NCBI GenBank assembly: GCA_963169765.1
Contig: CAUJEN010000140.1
Location: 1 to 64,000, forward strand
DNA from: QWHO01 sp021404945
Lineage (GTDB): Bacteria; Vulcanimicrobiota; Xenobia; Xenobiales; QWHO01
Reading direction: 5' to 3'
Length of the DNA: 64,000 nucleotides
The notes under the pieces were generated by a model. That model did no database searches. It had not been told where the DNA came from and saw only the letters and a list, made by a program, of their open reading frames with translations. A program made the position numbers and the translations under genes. Shown here in pieces: positions 51,544 through 60,917 of the stretch. Position 1 is the stretch's first letter. Every line of letters starts with the position of its first letter.

Positions 51544-53334
51544 TCACATCTCCAGGCTGAACGAGACCTGCCCGTCCTCCGACCGGATGCGTCGCAGCAT
51601 GCCCACCGAGGTCTTCAGCTCCTCGGTGCCGGCCTGATCGAACCACTCGGTCAGTCGCTGGGTGTAGACCGCGTGGCGCTCGCTTGCCTCGCGCAGCTCT
51701 TTGCCCGAGCGCAGATAGTCCTCCACCAGCGTGCGAAACTGCAGGGTAGCGCTGGCCTGAGCGCGTGACTGAAGGTGCAGCAACGGACTGGGGTAGAGGC
51801 CCGACTCGAGATCGAACTCGCAGCGGCAGGGAAGGTGCGAGGTGACCTGGGGTAGCCGGGCCCGGATCTTGGCGCAGCTCATCGGGTTGCCGCGCAAGCG
51901 GCTCTTGAGATACAGGCTGGCATCGAGCTCGGGAGCTTTGCGCAAGAGCACGTTGACTGCCTGCGGGCCGGTCTCCAGATGTCCCAGCGTGTGGATGACC
52001 ACCCGCGCCTCATCGTGGTTGAGCTGGTTGTGATAGAGAGCCTTCTCGGCCAGCGCGCGCAGCACGCAGCACCGTGCCAGCAGATTCTGGGTGGTCAGGT
52101 CGGAGTCGAAGTGATAGTCGAAAAAGGCCGCTCGTGGGTCGGCGGGCCGGGCCGGCTGGCCGGGAGCCAGCTCCTCCCCGGTCTCCGCGTCGCTCTCGCT
52201 GACGCGCTCGAGATAGGCTCGAATCTCGTCCATCTCGATGGTCCGAAGCACGAGAATCCAGGTGTAGGGCTTTTCGATGGGCAGGCCGAGCTCGTCGAGG
52301 AACTCGCCCTTGCGGCCGGTGACCCGGTGCACGCCCAGGGGCAGCTTGATGAGGTTGCCCAGCCCGTCGGGTGGAACATCGACCTGCTTGGGGAAAACCT
52401 CGAGGCCGACTCCCGCGGGGGGAGGCCCGGCTCTTTTGGCGACGGCCGTCGCCAGACGGCGGGCCACGCGCGCCGGGATGGGCTGGGCGAAAAGGAACCA
52501 GATGTGAAAGCCTTTGAAGCCACTTTCCTCGAGGTAGAGAATGAGCCCTGACTCGAGGCACATTTTGAGGGCATAGACACGAAGCTCGCGCAGGCGCTCG
52601 AAGGCTTCCTTGTTGGAGGCGCGGGTCAAGAAATCTCGGGGCAGGTCAAGGTCGATGGCCGCGAAGTTCACGGTGTTGTCGACGCGCAGCACGTAGTTGC
52701 CCACCGTGTGACGACCGAGCAGGTGGCCGCGCGCGACCTGAGGGGTGAAGGGCTCATGGATGGGGGAGTAGCCGGTTTCCCCCTGCGGATTGGCCCACTG
52801 GCGGGCATAGACTCCTTCCCGACCTGAGAAGAGGTGGGTGAAGCGCGCCACGACCGCTTCGCCAGGCTCGTCCACGGTTGCCTCGCGCACCGCGGCCGGG
52901 CGCTCGCGGGCCAGCGCCTGAAAGCGTTTGTCGCCGGTGGCCTGCTCGGCCTGCTCGTAAACCTGCCGGGCCTCCTCGTGTCGCTCCAGGCTGGCCAGGG
53001 CGGCCCCCAGCTCCTCCCAGGCCTCCACGTCGGAGGGGGTGCGCTCGGTAAGCACTTTCCAGCACTTGAGGGCTCGCTTGTAGCGCCCGCCGTCGGTATG
53101 AACCTGACCCAGACGTCGCAAGAGCTCGAGGCGGTCAGGCGCCAGCGCGAAGGCCCGGTTCAGCTCCACCACGAGTCGGGTATCCTGACCCAGCTCCTGG
53201 CACAGGTCGGCTACCCGAACATGCAGGTCGGCGCTCTCGCAGCCATCGGTGCGAAGCGTATCGAGCTTCTCCCGGGCCTGCTCCTCCTGGCCCTGGCGAA
53301 GCAGCGACTCGATGGAGGTGACCAGCGCATCCAT
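51544..53334 (-). CDS. TPR-archaeo-eukaryotic primase (CRISPR-associated primase-polymerase-like)
   Basis: 596 residues. TPR-like helices ~1-140 (HVRVADLCQELGQDTRLVVE; AWEELGAALASLERHEEARQ). The AEP core ~160-380 has FAAIDLDLP with the DxD metal pair D228/D230, SGFKGFHIWFLF with the S..H nucleotide motif (H277), LEVFPKQVDV and GNLIKLPLGVHRVTG. AEP genes beside cas1/cas2 are described as CRISPR-associated prim-pols in type III loci, thought to prime or fill prespacers. C-terminal ~200 residues are helical with Cys at CRCEFD. First gene of the minus-strand train; the ATG sits 75 bases from the divergent CARF gene. Confidence 0.9.
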   Translation of the reverse strand: MDALVTSIESLLRQGQEEQAREKLDTLRTDGCESADLHVRVADLCQELGQDTRLVVELNRAFALAPDRLELLRRLGQVHTDGGRYKRALKCWKVLTERTPSDVEAWEELGAALASLERHEEARQVYEQAEQATGDKRFQALARERPAAVREATVDEPGEAVVARFTHLFSGREGVYARQWANPQGETGYSPIHEPFTPQVARGHLLGRHTVGNYVLRVDNTVNFAAIDLDLPRDFLTRASNKEAFERLRELRVYALKMCLESGLILYLEESGFKGFHIWFLFAQPIPARVARRLATAVAKRAGPPPAGVGLEVFPKQVDVPPDGLGNLIKLPLGVHRVTGRKGEFLDELGLPIEKPYTWILVLRTIEMDEIRAYLERVSESDAETGEELAPGQPARPADPRAAFFDYHFDSDLTTQNLLARCCVLRALAEKALYHNQLNHDEARVVIHTLGHLETGPQAVNVLLRKAPELDASLYLKSRLRGNPMSCAKIRARLPQVTSHLPCRCEFDLESGLYPSPLLHLQSRAQASATLQFRTLVEDYLRSGKELREASERHAVYTQRLTEWFDQAGTEELKTSVGMLRRIRSEDGQVSFSLEM

Positions 53335-53409
53335 CCTGCAAGCCTAACGGAGCGATACGTCATCTGGTGTCGTTGAAGGCGATTCAGCCACGGCCCAGAA
53401 GAGTCGAAA
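53335..53409. promoter_or_regulatory. divergent promoter region of the CRISPR island
   Basis: 75 bases separate the primase start (minus) and the CARF start (plus), so both promoters must lie here or overlap the genes. No clear -35/-10 pair was found. The CARF ATG has AGAAGAG about six to eight bases upstream as a weak ribosome site. Confidence 0.5.
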
Positions 53410-54426
53410 ATGCTCTCGACCCGCGCCAACTGGTCCGAGGAGGCTTATGAGCAAGCCATCGAATGCTGGCTCGGGGCTCCTGGCCATGCCGAGGAGCTTT
53501 ATCGCACTTCGGTGTTCCCGCTGGCCTGCGAAAGGATGCGTCGACTCCGCAGCGAGGTCGAGCCGCTCGAGCTTCTTTTCGTTCCCGTGGGCACCCAGCC
53601 TTACGCCCCGATCCTGGCCGTGCTGGCCAACCCCAGCCGGCTGGTTGCTTTGCTCGAGTCCGATGAGTCGCACAGCTACGGCATGCTGGTCGAGCAAGCC
53701 CTGGCGGGCGAGACCCTCTTCCTGCACACCCGCATTTCTCCCACCGACTTTGCCGACATCAGCGAGAAGATGCGCGCCGTCTACGAGACGCAGGGCCTCC
53801 CTCAACGCGTGGGGGCCGATCTGACCGGAGGCACCAAGCCGATGACTGCGACCGTGGCGGGCGTCGGGAGCCTGTTCGGCTGGCGTCTGTTCTATCTGGC
53901 CGGCCAGTATGTCCGAGAGCGCTCGGGCTTTGCGCATCACGAGCGGGTTCTCGAGCTGCCGAGCCTGCTCGACCTTTTCGGCAGTCGGCGTCGCCTGAGC
54001 GCCCTGACCCTGCTCAAAGCACGGGCCTTTCGGGCGGCGGCCGACGAGTTGAAAGAGCTGATCAAAGAGAGCGGTGCTTCGCAGACAGACCGGCTCTTGC
54101 TGCACCTCGCGCAGGCCGCCGCCGCGCTGCGCGAAGGGAAGGTGCGCGCGGTAGCCCGCCTGGCTCCGGGCCTGGCGCGCGCGGTTGGAGACCCGCTGCC
54201 CGAGCGCACGCTCAGGTTGCTGCGCAGCGCCGCGGAGGGCTGCGCAAGCAGCCAGAGGTCGCTCCTTTCCTGCGGGGCCAGGATTCTCCGGCGCGAGGGC
54301 GACCTGCTGGGGGCTCGCGGTCTGGAAGAGCTGGCTCAGCCAGAGACCGGGATGCTGCCGGCTCTTGCGCCGCTTGATCGGCTTCTGGGCCGCGGCCTGA
54401 CCGGAGTGGTCGAGAAGCTGGGCTGA
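53410..54426 (+). CDS. CARF-domain protein (second)
   Basis: 338 residues. A Helix-rich start is followed by LLFVPVGTQPYAPI (57-68) and DLTGGTKPMTATVAGVGSLF (137-156), then LFYLAGQYVRERSG, the CARF signature set. The C-terminal half (~190-330) is helical with no HEPN R-x4-H nor PD-(D/E)XK motif that I can see. The stop overlaps the ATG of an SF1 helicase (TGATG), suggesting that the sensor works with the helicase. Opens the plus-strand pair of the island. Confidence 0.85.
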   Translation: MLSTRANWSEEAYEQAIECWLGAPGHAEELYRTSVFPLACERMRRLRSEVEPLELLFVPVGTQPYAPILAVLANPSRLVALLESDESHSYGMLVEQALAGETLFLHTRISPTDFADISEKMRAVYETQGLPQRVGADLTGGTKPMTATVAGVGSLFGWRLFYLAGQYVRERSGFAHHERVLELPSLLDLFGSRRRLSALTLLKARAFRAAADELKELIKESGASQTDRLLLHLAQAAAALREGKVRAVARLAPGLARAVGDPLPERTLRLLRSAAEGCASSQRSLLSCGARILRREGDLLGARGLEELAQPETGMLPALAPLDRLLGRGLTGVVEKLG

Positions 54427-56330
54427 TGCCGGGTTGGAGGCCGCGTCCAAGAATCCCCGTCGATGACTCTTTCGCGGGGCTGTTGCAAGCGCTGGAGTCC
54501 GAGAAGGAAGAGATTCGCCCCACGAAGCTCGAGCTTGAGGCTTGCTCGCCTCTGGGGGTCACGGACTTCGTGCTGCGGGTTCATCCAGCTTATGTGCGCC
54601 AGCTGCGTGACGACCACGAAGGCTGGACGGCAGCTGGCGAGAAGTCCGCCGGGGGCTATCCGTGGGCCGGCGACGTCATCAATGTGGATACCGATGCGGG
54701 GCTCCTGGTCGTGCGCAAGACCGGCGGAGGCCTCCAGCCCGTGGCCGGTCGACCGATCTTTCTCTATGAGCCCGATTACCAGGCTCTGGTGCGCCGCTGG
54801 GTCATGGAGCGGTTGAAGAGCCCGCTTCCCGAGCCTTACCACCAGTTGACCCGCAATGCCTGGGAGAGCCTTGCTTCCCCGGCCGAGATTTTGACCTGGG
54901 CGGCCAGAGACACGGCCCTCCGTCCTGCGCAGCGGACGGCCGTGGCCGCCGCCGGCGGGTCGGTAGCCCTGATCTGGGGCCCGCCGGGCACGGGAAAGAC
55001 CTTCACGCTGGGGGCGGCAGCGGCCGCTCTCTCTTTGAGTGGCCGCAAGGTGCTGGTGCTGGCTCCGACGAACTCGGCTGCCGACCAGGCCACGCTGGCT
55101 ATCGACGACGCCCGAAACCGTTTGCTCGCGCCCCTTGAGACAGGCGAGCTCTTGCGGCCCGGCCGCCCCACCCACCCCGACCTCGAGTCGCGCGCCCATC
55201 TTCTGGCCTGGACCTCTGCCCTCAGGGAGGCTTCCCGGGGGATCCGGTCGCTGCGCGAGACGGTCGCCGAGCTGCAGAAGGAAGTGCTGAGAACCTTCGG
55301 CCCCGATCGCGAGGGGGTCAATCACCGTCTCGGCTCATTGAAGGACCAGCTGCGTCAGTCCGAGGAGATGCGCGGCCGCAAGCTCTGGCAGCTGGCTCGC
55401 GAGGCCCGCATGATCGTCACCACTCTGACCGCCGGCCTGCACCATCCAGAGGTGTTGAAGGTGCTGCAGATGGGCTCGATGGCCCTGTTCCTGGATGAGG
55501 CCAGCATGGTCTCACGCTACGCTCTGGTTCCTTTCCTCAGTACCTCACCTGAGCACCTGGCTCTGTTCGGCGATTTTCGCCAGCTGGGCCCGATCCGCCG
55601 CAATGACAACCCCAACGACGCGAACTCGCTCCACTGGGTGGGCGACTCGTGCTTCGACCTGGTGGGCGCTCGGACCGAGAGCGACCTGAGCCGCCTGGAG
55701 AAGCGGGGGAGCCTGGTGATGCTTACCGATCAGAACCGCTGTCATGACGGCCTCTGCCAGCCGCTGTCGCGGGCCTTCTATCGGGGCAAGCTGACGACGC
55801 TCGGCAGTCCCCCGCTCCCTCCGCTCATTTCCGGGTGGCCGGCCGGGGCTCACCTCCTGGTCGATCCCTGGCAAAACGATCTCCCTGCGACCGCCCCCCA
55901 TACCGTCAGCCAAGCAGTTGACAGGGCCAGCCATCGCTGCGAGCGCAGCGCCTGGATCTGCCTGCGCGTCGTCAGCCAGGTTTTGGAGCGCAGGCCGGAG
56001 ACCAGCGTGCTCGTTCTTAGCCCTTTTCGTCTCCAGGCCGACTTGATGCGCAAGCTGGTGCGCGCTCATCTGTCCCACTTCCCTCAGGTTCGAGCAGGCA
56101 CGGTGCACATCTCCCAGGGCCAGGAGGCCGACCTGGTCGTCTTCGACCCGGTCGAGCCTCGCCACGCCTGGTTCATGGGTAAGTTCGGCCAGCGTGAGAT
56201 CGAGCGGCTGCTCTGTGTTGCTTTCTCGCGAGCGCGCATCCAGATGGTCGTGGTGGGAAAGCAAGCCGAGATTCGCTCCAGCCCGCTGCTCGGGCTGCTG
56301 TGCCAGGCCGCTCAGCCGATGGCTCTTTGA
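54426..56330 (+). CDS. SF1 (UPF1/DNA2-like) helicase
   Basis: 634 residues. Motif I IWGPPGTGKT (~183-192), motif Ia LVLAPTNSAADQA, II LFLDEASMVSR, III LALFGDFRQLGPI, IV/V SVLVLSPFRLQ and TVHISQGQEADLVVFDP, VI LLCVAFSRARIQMVVVG all present, so a complete SF1B-type motor. The insert ~250-330 is helical and coiled. It is joined to the CARF gene by a one-base overlap, and its 3' end overlaps the convergent TPR gene by 19 bases. No nuclease domain is evident. CARF-helicase pairs are, to my knowledge, uncommon. Confidence 0.9.
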   Translation: MPGWRPRPRIPVDDSFAGLLQALESEKEEIRPTKLELEACSPLGVTDFVLRVHPAYVRQLRDDHEGWTAAGEKSAGGYPWAGDVINVDTDAGLLVVRKTGGGLQPVAGRPIFLYEPDYQALVRRWVMERLKSPLPEPYHQLTRNAWESLASPAEILTWAARDTALRPAQRTAVAAAGGSVALIWGPPGTGKTFTLGAAAAALSLSGRKVLVLAPTNSAADQATLAIDDARNRLLAPLETGELLRPGRPTHPDLESRAHLLAWTSALREASRGIRSLRETVAELQKEVLRTFGPDREGVNHRLGSLKDQLRQSEEMRGRKLWQLAREARMIVTTLTAGLHHPEVLKVLQMGSMALFLDEASMVSRYALVPFLSTSPEHLALFGDFRQLGPIRRNDNPNDANSLHWVGDSCFDLVGARTESDLSRLEKRGSLVMLTDQNRCHDGLCQPLSRAFYRGKLTTLGSPPLPPLISGWPAGAHLLVDPWQNDLPATAPHTVSQAVDRASHRCERSAWICLRVVSQVLERRPETSVLVLSPFRLQADLMRKLVRAHLSHFPQVRAGTVHISQGQEADLVVFDPVEPRHAWFMGKFGQREIERLLCVAFSRARIQMVVVGKQAEIRSSPLLGLLCQAAQPMAL

Positions 56331-59034
56331 GCAGCTTCCTCCAGTGCTTCCTTGAGCTCGCAGAGAGCGCCCCGGTTCTCCGGCGAGAGCTCGAGCAATC
56401 GCTCCACCACCACGAGAGCCCGGTCATACTGCTCGGTGGCGGCAAAGAATCCCAGCCACCCGCGGAGGTTGGGGATAGACCCGAGATCCAGGCGATCGGC
56501 CTGCTCGAGGTCCTGCCGGGCCGCTTCGAGCTCTTTTGTCTCGATCAGCACGGAGGCGCGAAACAGATAAGAGTAAGCCTCCTTGCTCTGGTGCTCCACC
56601 AGCCAGCAGGCCGGCTCCAGAGCCTCCTCCGGTCGACCGAGGGCGACCAGAGCCCGGCCGGCCACCAGGTGAGCCGGCGCAAAATCGGGAAACCTGGCCA
56701 GGGCCTCCCGGGCCTCCATCAGCGCCTCGGCGGCCTCGCCCATGCGCAGCAGGCAGGCGGCGATATCGGCCCGGGTGGCGGGGGTGTCATCTCGGGCCAG
56801 CGCATCGCGCAGGCAATAGAGCGCGTCCTCGGGATGCCCCTCCTGGAGCAGGGCCCTGGCAAATCCGAGCAAGGTCGGGAGGTGGGCGCTGGGAGAGAGG
56901 CACAGGGACTCGTCATAGGCATTGAGAGCCTCGCCGGGCCGCCCCAACCGTTGCAGAGCCTCTCCGCGCAGAGCCTGGGCCGGGGCGGCCAGCTCACCTT
57001 CGACAAGCTCGTCGAGCCGACCGAGCAGCGCCTCCAGGGGCTCGACCTGTGAGCCTGCCAGGGCCAGCTCGGCGGTCGCCCGGCCCAGTCGCGCATCGGG
57101 GTCGTCGGGTAGCTCCTGGAAGGCCACCAGAGCCTCTTGCGCGTGCCCGGCCCTGAGGGTGCACCAGGCCAGACGCCGGCTGGCGTCTTGAGCATGCGAT
57201 AGGACGGCTGCATAATCTTCTCGTGCGGCCTCGAGCTGGCCCGAGCGCTCGAGAATCTCAGCTCGAAGCCACCTCCATCTCCAGTCGTCGCCTTGCGCCT
57301 GGACGGCCCGGTTGGCCAGCTCGACGGCGCCAGGGCGCCGGGCCAGGAAGTGCAGGAACGCAGCGCAGATGAGGCCGGCCGGCGTGTCAGGGAGATTTCC
57401 CAGGGCCAGAAGATTCTTCGGAGCCCGATTCAACTCGCACGACTCGAAGGGCTCGTCGGTGAGCCTGAGCCAATCCTCCACGGCAGCCTCAAAGCGACCC
57501 AGGCCAGTTCGTGCCAGGGCGCGCCAGGCGAAGGCTCCCCTCCGGCCCGAAAGCGGGTCGAGCAGCCGGCTCAGATCGGTCTCGGCCTCGGCGTATCGGC
57601 CCAGATCGAGCTGTGCCTGGGCGCGCGAGGCCAGCGCTGAAGGATAGTCTGGCTCTTCGTCGAGGAGGGCAGTCAGCTCGCTCAGACCGGCTTCGTGCTG
57701 CTCCAGGCCAAGCAGCGCCAGGGCTCGGCGGCGGCGGACGGACCGAGATTTCGGCTCGCGCCGAAGAGCCTCATCCAGGTCTTCCAGAGCTTCCTGATGG
57801 CGATCGAGATTGAGCAGGATGGATCCTCGATGCTCGTACAGCCCGGGCAGCTCGGGGCAGACCCGGGTCAGAATCTGCAGCGAATCCAGAGCCCGGTCCG
57901 GCCGCCGAATTTTGGCCTGGGTCCCGGCCAGAGGAAGCGCGCCCTGTGGTGGCCTGGCTCGAGAACGAGCAGGCGCTCGAGGTCGACGCAGGCAGCCCGC
58001 CATTGGCGCGAGTCTCCCAGGAGGCCGGCCCGCAGCTCGATTGCGTGGGGATTGCGGGGGTCTTCACGGAGGGCGAGACAGACATCCTCCATGGCCCCCC
58101 GCTGGTCGTTGCAGGCCGATCGAATGAGGGCGCGGCCGAGGTAGGTTTGCGAGCACTCCCTGAGACGAATGGCCTCGTTGGCGTGCTGGAGGGCTTGAGG
58201 ATAGAGCTCGGCGCGCCGCTGAAGCTCGGCCAGGCGCAGGCGCAGGCCGGGCTCGGTCGGATCGGAGCCGACGCGCCTGAGATAATACCGATAGAAGGGC
58301 TCGGCCATCGCAAGCTGATCGAGATCGCTCAGGATTTCGGCCTCGACGATCAGCGCCTGGAGATTGCCCGGTAAGAGCACCCGGGCGCTCTGCGCGTCGG
58401 CCAGGGCCTGCTCGTAGGCTTGCACACCGGCGAAGGATCGGGCCCGGGCCAGGTATTCTTTCCCGGTATTCGCCGGCAGGTCGGCGATTGCGGCTACCTT
58501 CCTCTTTCTCAGCCCTTCTGCAAGAAGGGGCAACAGCGGGAACGGATCGGTCGGGTCGCCCGGCGCAGACCGTTCGGGGCGAGTGCGTGGCCGGTAGAGC
58601 GTCTGAATGACCTGGCGCAGGAAGGCCTCGTACTGCAGGTCTAGCATCGGTCCCCAGTTCAGGCGCGAGCCATTCCCCAGCCACTCCGCCAGGTAGGGGG
58701 GGCTATCCTGGCTCCTCTCCAGCACGAGGTAGCGGTGGATTCGACCGTCTTGCGCCCAGACCGCGGCTGCATAGTAGGCCTCCAGGCTCTTGACCGGAGG
58801 AGGGAACACGAACAGGGCCAGGTGGCAGTCGCCCTCGAGTTTCACGCAGGAGACCTTGATCGGCTCGTCCCGGGGTACGTCCGCGCCCAGGGCGACCTCG
58901 GTCGCTTGCAAGAGGAAGGTGAAGGCTTCGCTGCCTTCGGCCAGGAGACTGGTGAACCAATCGAAGCGCTGAAACAGGAGCCCCGGCAGGATTCTGTGCT
59001 CAAACTGGTAGAGGTACCCGTGTCGCGAAGTCAT
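56312..59034 (-). CDS. large TPR protein (one frameshift)
   Basis: 2723 bases, one base short of 908 codons, so one indel. It starts at an ATG at 59034 (MTSRHGYLYQFEHRIL). The first ~180 residues are a non-TPR domain (LLFQRFDWFTSLLAEGSEAF, FVFPPPVKSLEAYYAAAVW, YLVLERSQD). After ~200 come dense TPR units, continuing to the end at FLEAAEL-type repeats. The break is near 57920-57945: before it the frame reads LEPGHHRARFL, after it AGTQAKIRRPDRALDSLQIL. Together ~907 residues. Function unknown; neighbour of the helicase, convergent. Could be a defence-related sensor scaffold. Confidence 0.7.
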
Positions 59035-59538
59035 GCATCCTCCCTGACGTTGTGAAGTCATTGTAGCCGGCACGGGTGACAGCCAGTGTCGTTACGATTT
59101 CGCCGTCAGGCTGGTTCGCTCGCGAAGGTCCGTTGGGCGGGGGGCCCTCGCCCCCGAAGGAAGCGGGCTTTCTCCGGTGGGCGGCATCGCCGTGCTCTCG
59201 ATACCTCAGTCGACTGGCGACGAGGACCTGGATCGAGCACAAAGGGAGCAAACTGGGCACCCGGCTTCAGCCGCGGAAGGCCCGGTCCAGGCGCAGGACG
59301 ATTATGTGCTTGGCTCGGCCTACGCGAGGAGGCGGAGGGCTTCCTGGCCCCCTCCCTGGACGGGCAGCCAGCGGCTCCCTTGTCGTGGTAGCAAAGAAGG
59401 TTCCCCTGTCAAAGAAGCCCTCCGATAGCTTGACAGAGGGGGGGGTCGAACGCAGTTTTGAAAGCCCAGCACTTCGGGAGCTGTTAAATGGGATGAAAAT
59501 TCACTCATCTGGCGTTTTTTTGCCAGGAGAGTTATCCT
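59035..59538. other. gene-free stretch
   Basis: 504 bases. Short open frames exist on both strands but lack start sites and recognisable domains. A G/C hairpin GGGGGGCCCTCGCCCCC lies near 59138-59154. Nothing else noted. Confidence 0.5.
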
Positions 59539-59601
59539 GTGAAGAGGAATCCAATCGAACGTCATTTCGAAAAAATCGAACAGAGGAAAGGTCACGAGTA
59601 A
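59539..59601 (+). CDS. 20-residue leader ORF before hicB
   Basis: GTG start with AGGAGAG seven bases upstream, encoding VKRNPIERHFEKIEQRKGHE, with the stop codon abutting the GTG of hicB (TAAGTG). Charged and rich in Lys/Glu. It could be a coupling leader peptide or a remnant of an N-terminal extension. Small size limits confidence. Confidence 0.35.
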   Translation: MKRNPIERHFEKIEQRKGHE

Positions 59602-59910
59602 GTGCGGGTTGTTCCGGCAGAAAAAGGCCTGGTGCTCCACGTCCTGTGCTACTTCGACGAACAGGACCAGTTCTTCATTTGCCGTTGCTTGGACCTGGAC
59701 GTGATCGGGTGCGGAAAGACCGCTGAAGAAGCTGACGCTGAGATGCGCGAGAACGTAGAGGCGCATATCCAGTATGCGATTGACCACGACCTCGACATCT
59801 ATCGGCCCGCCGATAAGGGCTTCTGGGACCTTTTTTACAAGGCGGCTGGGAGCACCCTCAAGGGCAAGGAGCATCCCCACGAAGCGCGTTCGCTAGCCCT
59901 CGCCGTCTAG
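59602..59910 (+). CDS. hicB: HicB-like antitoxin
   Basis: 102 residues from GTG. Pattern VLHVLCYFDEQDQFFICRCL then LDVIGCGKTAEEADAEMREN, the HicB partial RNase H-like fold; ends FWDLFYKAAGSTLKGKEH. HicB neutralises the HicA RNA endonuclease. Here hicB precedes hicA; the order hicA-hicB is more usual. TAAGTG coupling to a short upstream ORF. Confidence 0.8.
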   Translation: MRVVPAEKGLVLHVLCYFDEQDQFFICRCLDLDVIGCGKTAEEADAEMRENVEAHIQYAIDHDLDIYRPADKGFWDLFYKAAGSTLKGKEHPHEARSLALAV

Positions 59911-59912
59911 CG

Positions 59913-60230
59913 TTGAAATTTCGAGAGCTTCGCAAGCTCCTTCGGGAGCACGATGTCAAAGAGGATTCGGTGAAGGGAAAGGGCTCTCACCGAGCCTTCC
60001 GGCGCGGAGACACTTGGTACACCGTTCCGTTCCACGGCGACAACGAGGACGTAAAAATGCCGTACATACGCGAGCTGGAGAAGCTCTTTGGGGTCGATTT
60101 GCAGGGCAAGGCCAAAGCATCCAGGCCAGAGGCCAGGGAACCAGCGCCAGATAAAGACGCGAAGCCGCCCGCTCCGGACGAAGAGCAGGTCTCAGACCCG
60201 ATTTCGGCTGTGCCGGACACACCGGCGTAG
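59913..60230 (+). CDS. hicA: HicA-like toxin
   Basis: 105 residues from a TTG start two bases after hicB. Double-stranded RNA-binding-like HicA fold: LKFRELRKLLREHDV, GKGSHRAFRRGDTWYTVPFHG with the active-site His (SHRAF), and DVKMPYIRELEKLFG. A ~35-residue Pro/Glu/Asp-rich tail follows the fold, not usual for HicA (~60-80 aa). Toxic mRNA interferase. Confidence 0.78.
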   Translation: MKFRELRKLLREHDVKEDSVKGKGSHRAFRRGDTWYTVPFHGDNEDVKMPYIRELEKLFGVDLQGKAKASRPEAREPAPDKDAKPPAPDEEQVSDPISAVPDTPA

Positions 60231-60263
60231 CTTACCGTCCCAGTTCGTGACCTTCCCCTCAGC

Positions 60264-60375
60264 GCACGGAGCTCCCGCTCCGGCTTCAACGTCTATGCCG
60301 GCCCGGTCGTCCAGGGCGAGGACCGAGAGCGGCTGCGCGGTCTGGTCCGCTACCTGATGGGCGTTCGTGCTGCAG
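60264..60375 (+). pseudogene. IS91/Y2-transposase-like fragment
   Basis: One frame reads SRSGFNVYAGPVVQGEDRER, LRGLVRYLM, which matches the short conserved 'GF.lhA...p..drerLerLcRYl' of IS91-like and related transposases. No start, no remaining catalytic Tyr region; a short relic only. It falls in the ~260-base gap after hicA. Confidence 0.4.
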
Positions 60376-60491
60376 GAACATCTGGCTCCTGGCGCATCGA
60401 ACCTCGACCCGGCTGGCCACCGCCCAGCCATTTGTGGGCGTTTCGGGGCCGGGAAGATGCTTCCCACGCCCCGAGGAGGGTCACCGAAGGC

Positions 60492-60917
60492 TCAGGGGTA
60501 GGCGACGAAGACCATGGGCGCCTTGAAGCTGCCGCTGGCCAGCTTCGTGCGGAAGCTCCCGCTCACCACGGTCTCGTCCACCTCTCCCACCTCGAGCTCA
60601 CCCGGGCCGAGATCCTGGCCGCGCCACTGGCTCTTGAGGATGCTCAGCGTCTTGCCTTCCAGAGACGCGAGCCCGCCTCGCTCGTCACCGTGACCAGAAA
60701 GCGCCAGCTCGCCCGCCCGCAAGCTCCAGGCGCACGGGGGGCCAGCCACCGCGGGCACCTCATACCTGGCTTCCACGCTCTCCAGGCGGTGGGTCTTTCC
60801 TTCCAGCTGGAGCTGCACGAACGGACCTGCCGGTGAGCTGGAGGCGGTGGGCGACGGGGCGGGCTGCTCGGCGCACCCTACCCACAGCGTCAGCAGGACG
60901 ATCCAGAGCCACCTCAT
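60492..60917 (-). CDS. small lipoprotein
   Basis: 141 residues from the ATG at 60917, in ATGA overlap with the upstream membrane-protein stop. Signal peptide MRWLWIVLLTLWVGC with lipobox Cys15. Mature part is a small beta domain: FVQLQLEGKTHRLESVEARY, then GELELALSG-like strands. Unknown function. Confidence 0.65.
   Translation of the reverse strand: MRWLWIVLLTLWVGCAEQPAPSPTASSSPAGPFVQLQLEGKTHRLESVEARYEVPAVAGPPCAWSLRAGELALSGHGDERGGLASLEGKTLSILKSQWRGQDLGPGELEVGEVDETVVSGSFRTKLASGSFKAPMVFVAYP

Noticed and set aside
54000..54420. HEPN RNase motif in the second CARF protein
   Set aside because: No R-x4-6-H pattern in a suitable helix was found in the C-terminal half.
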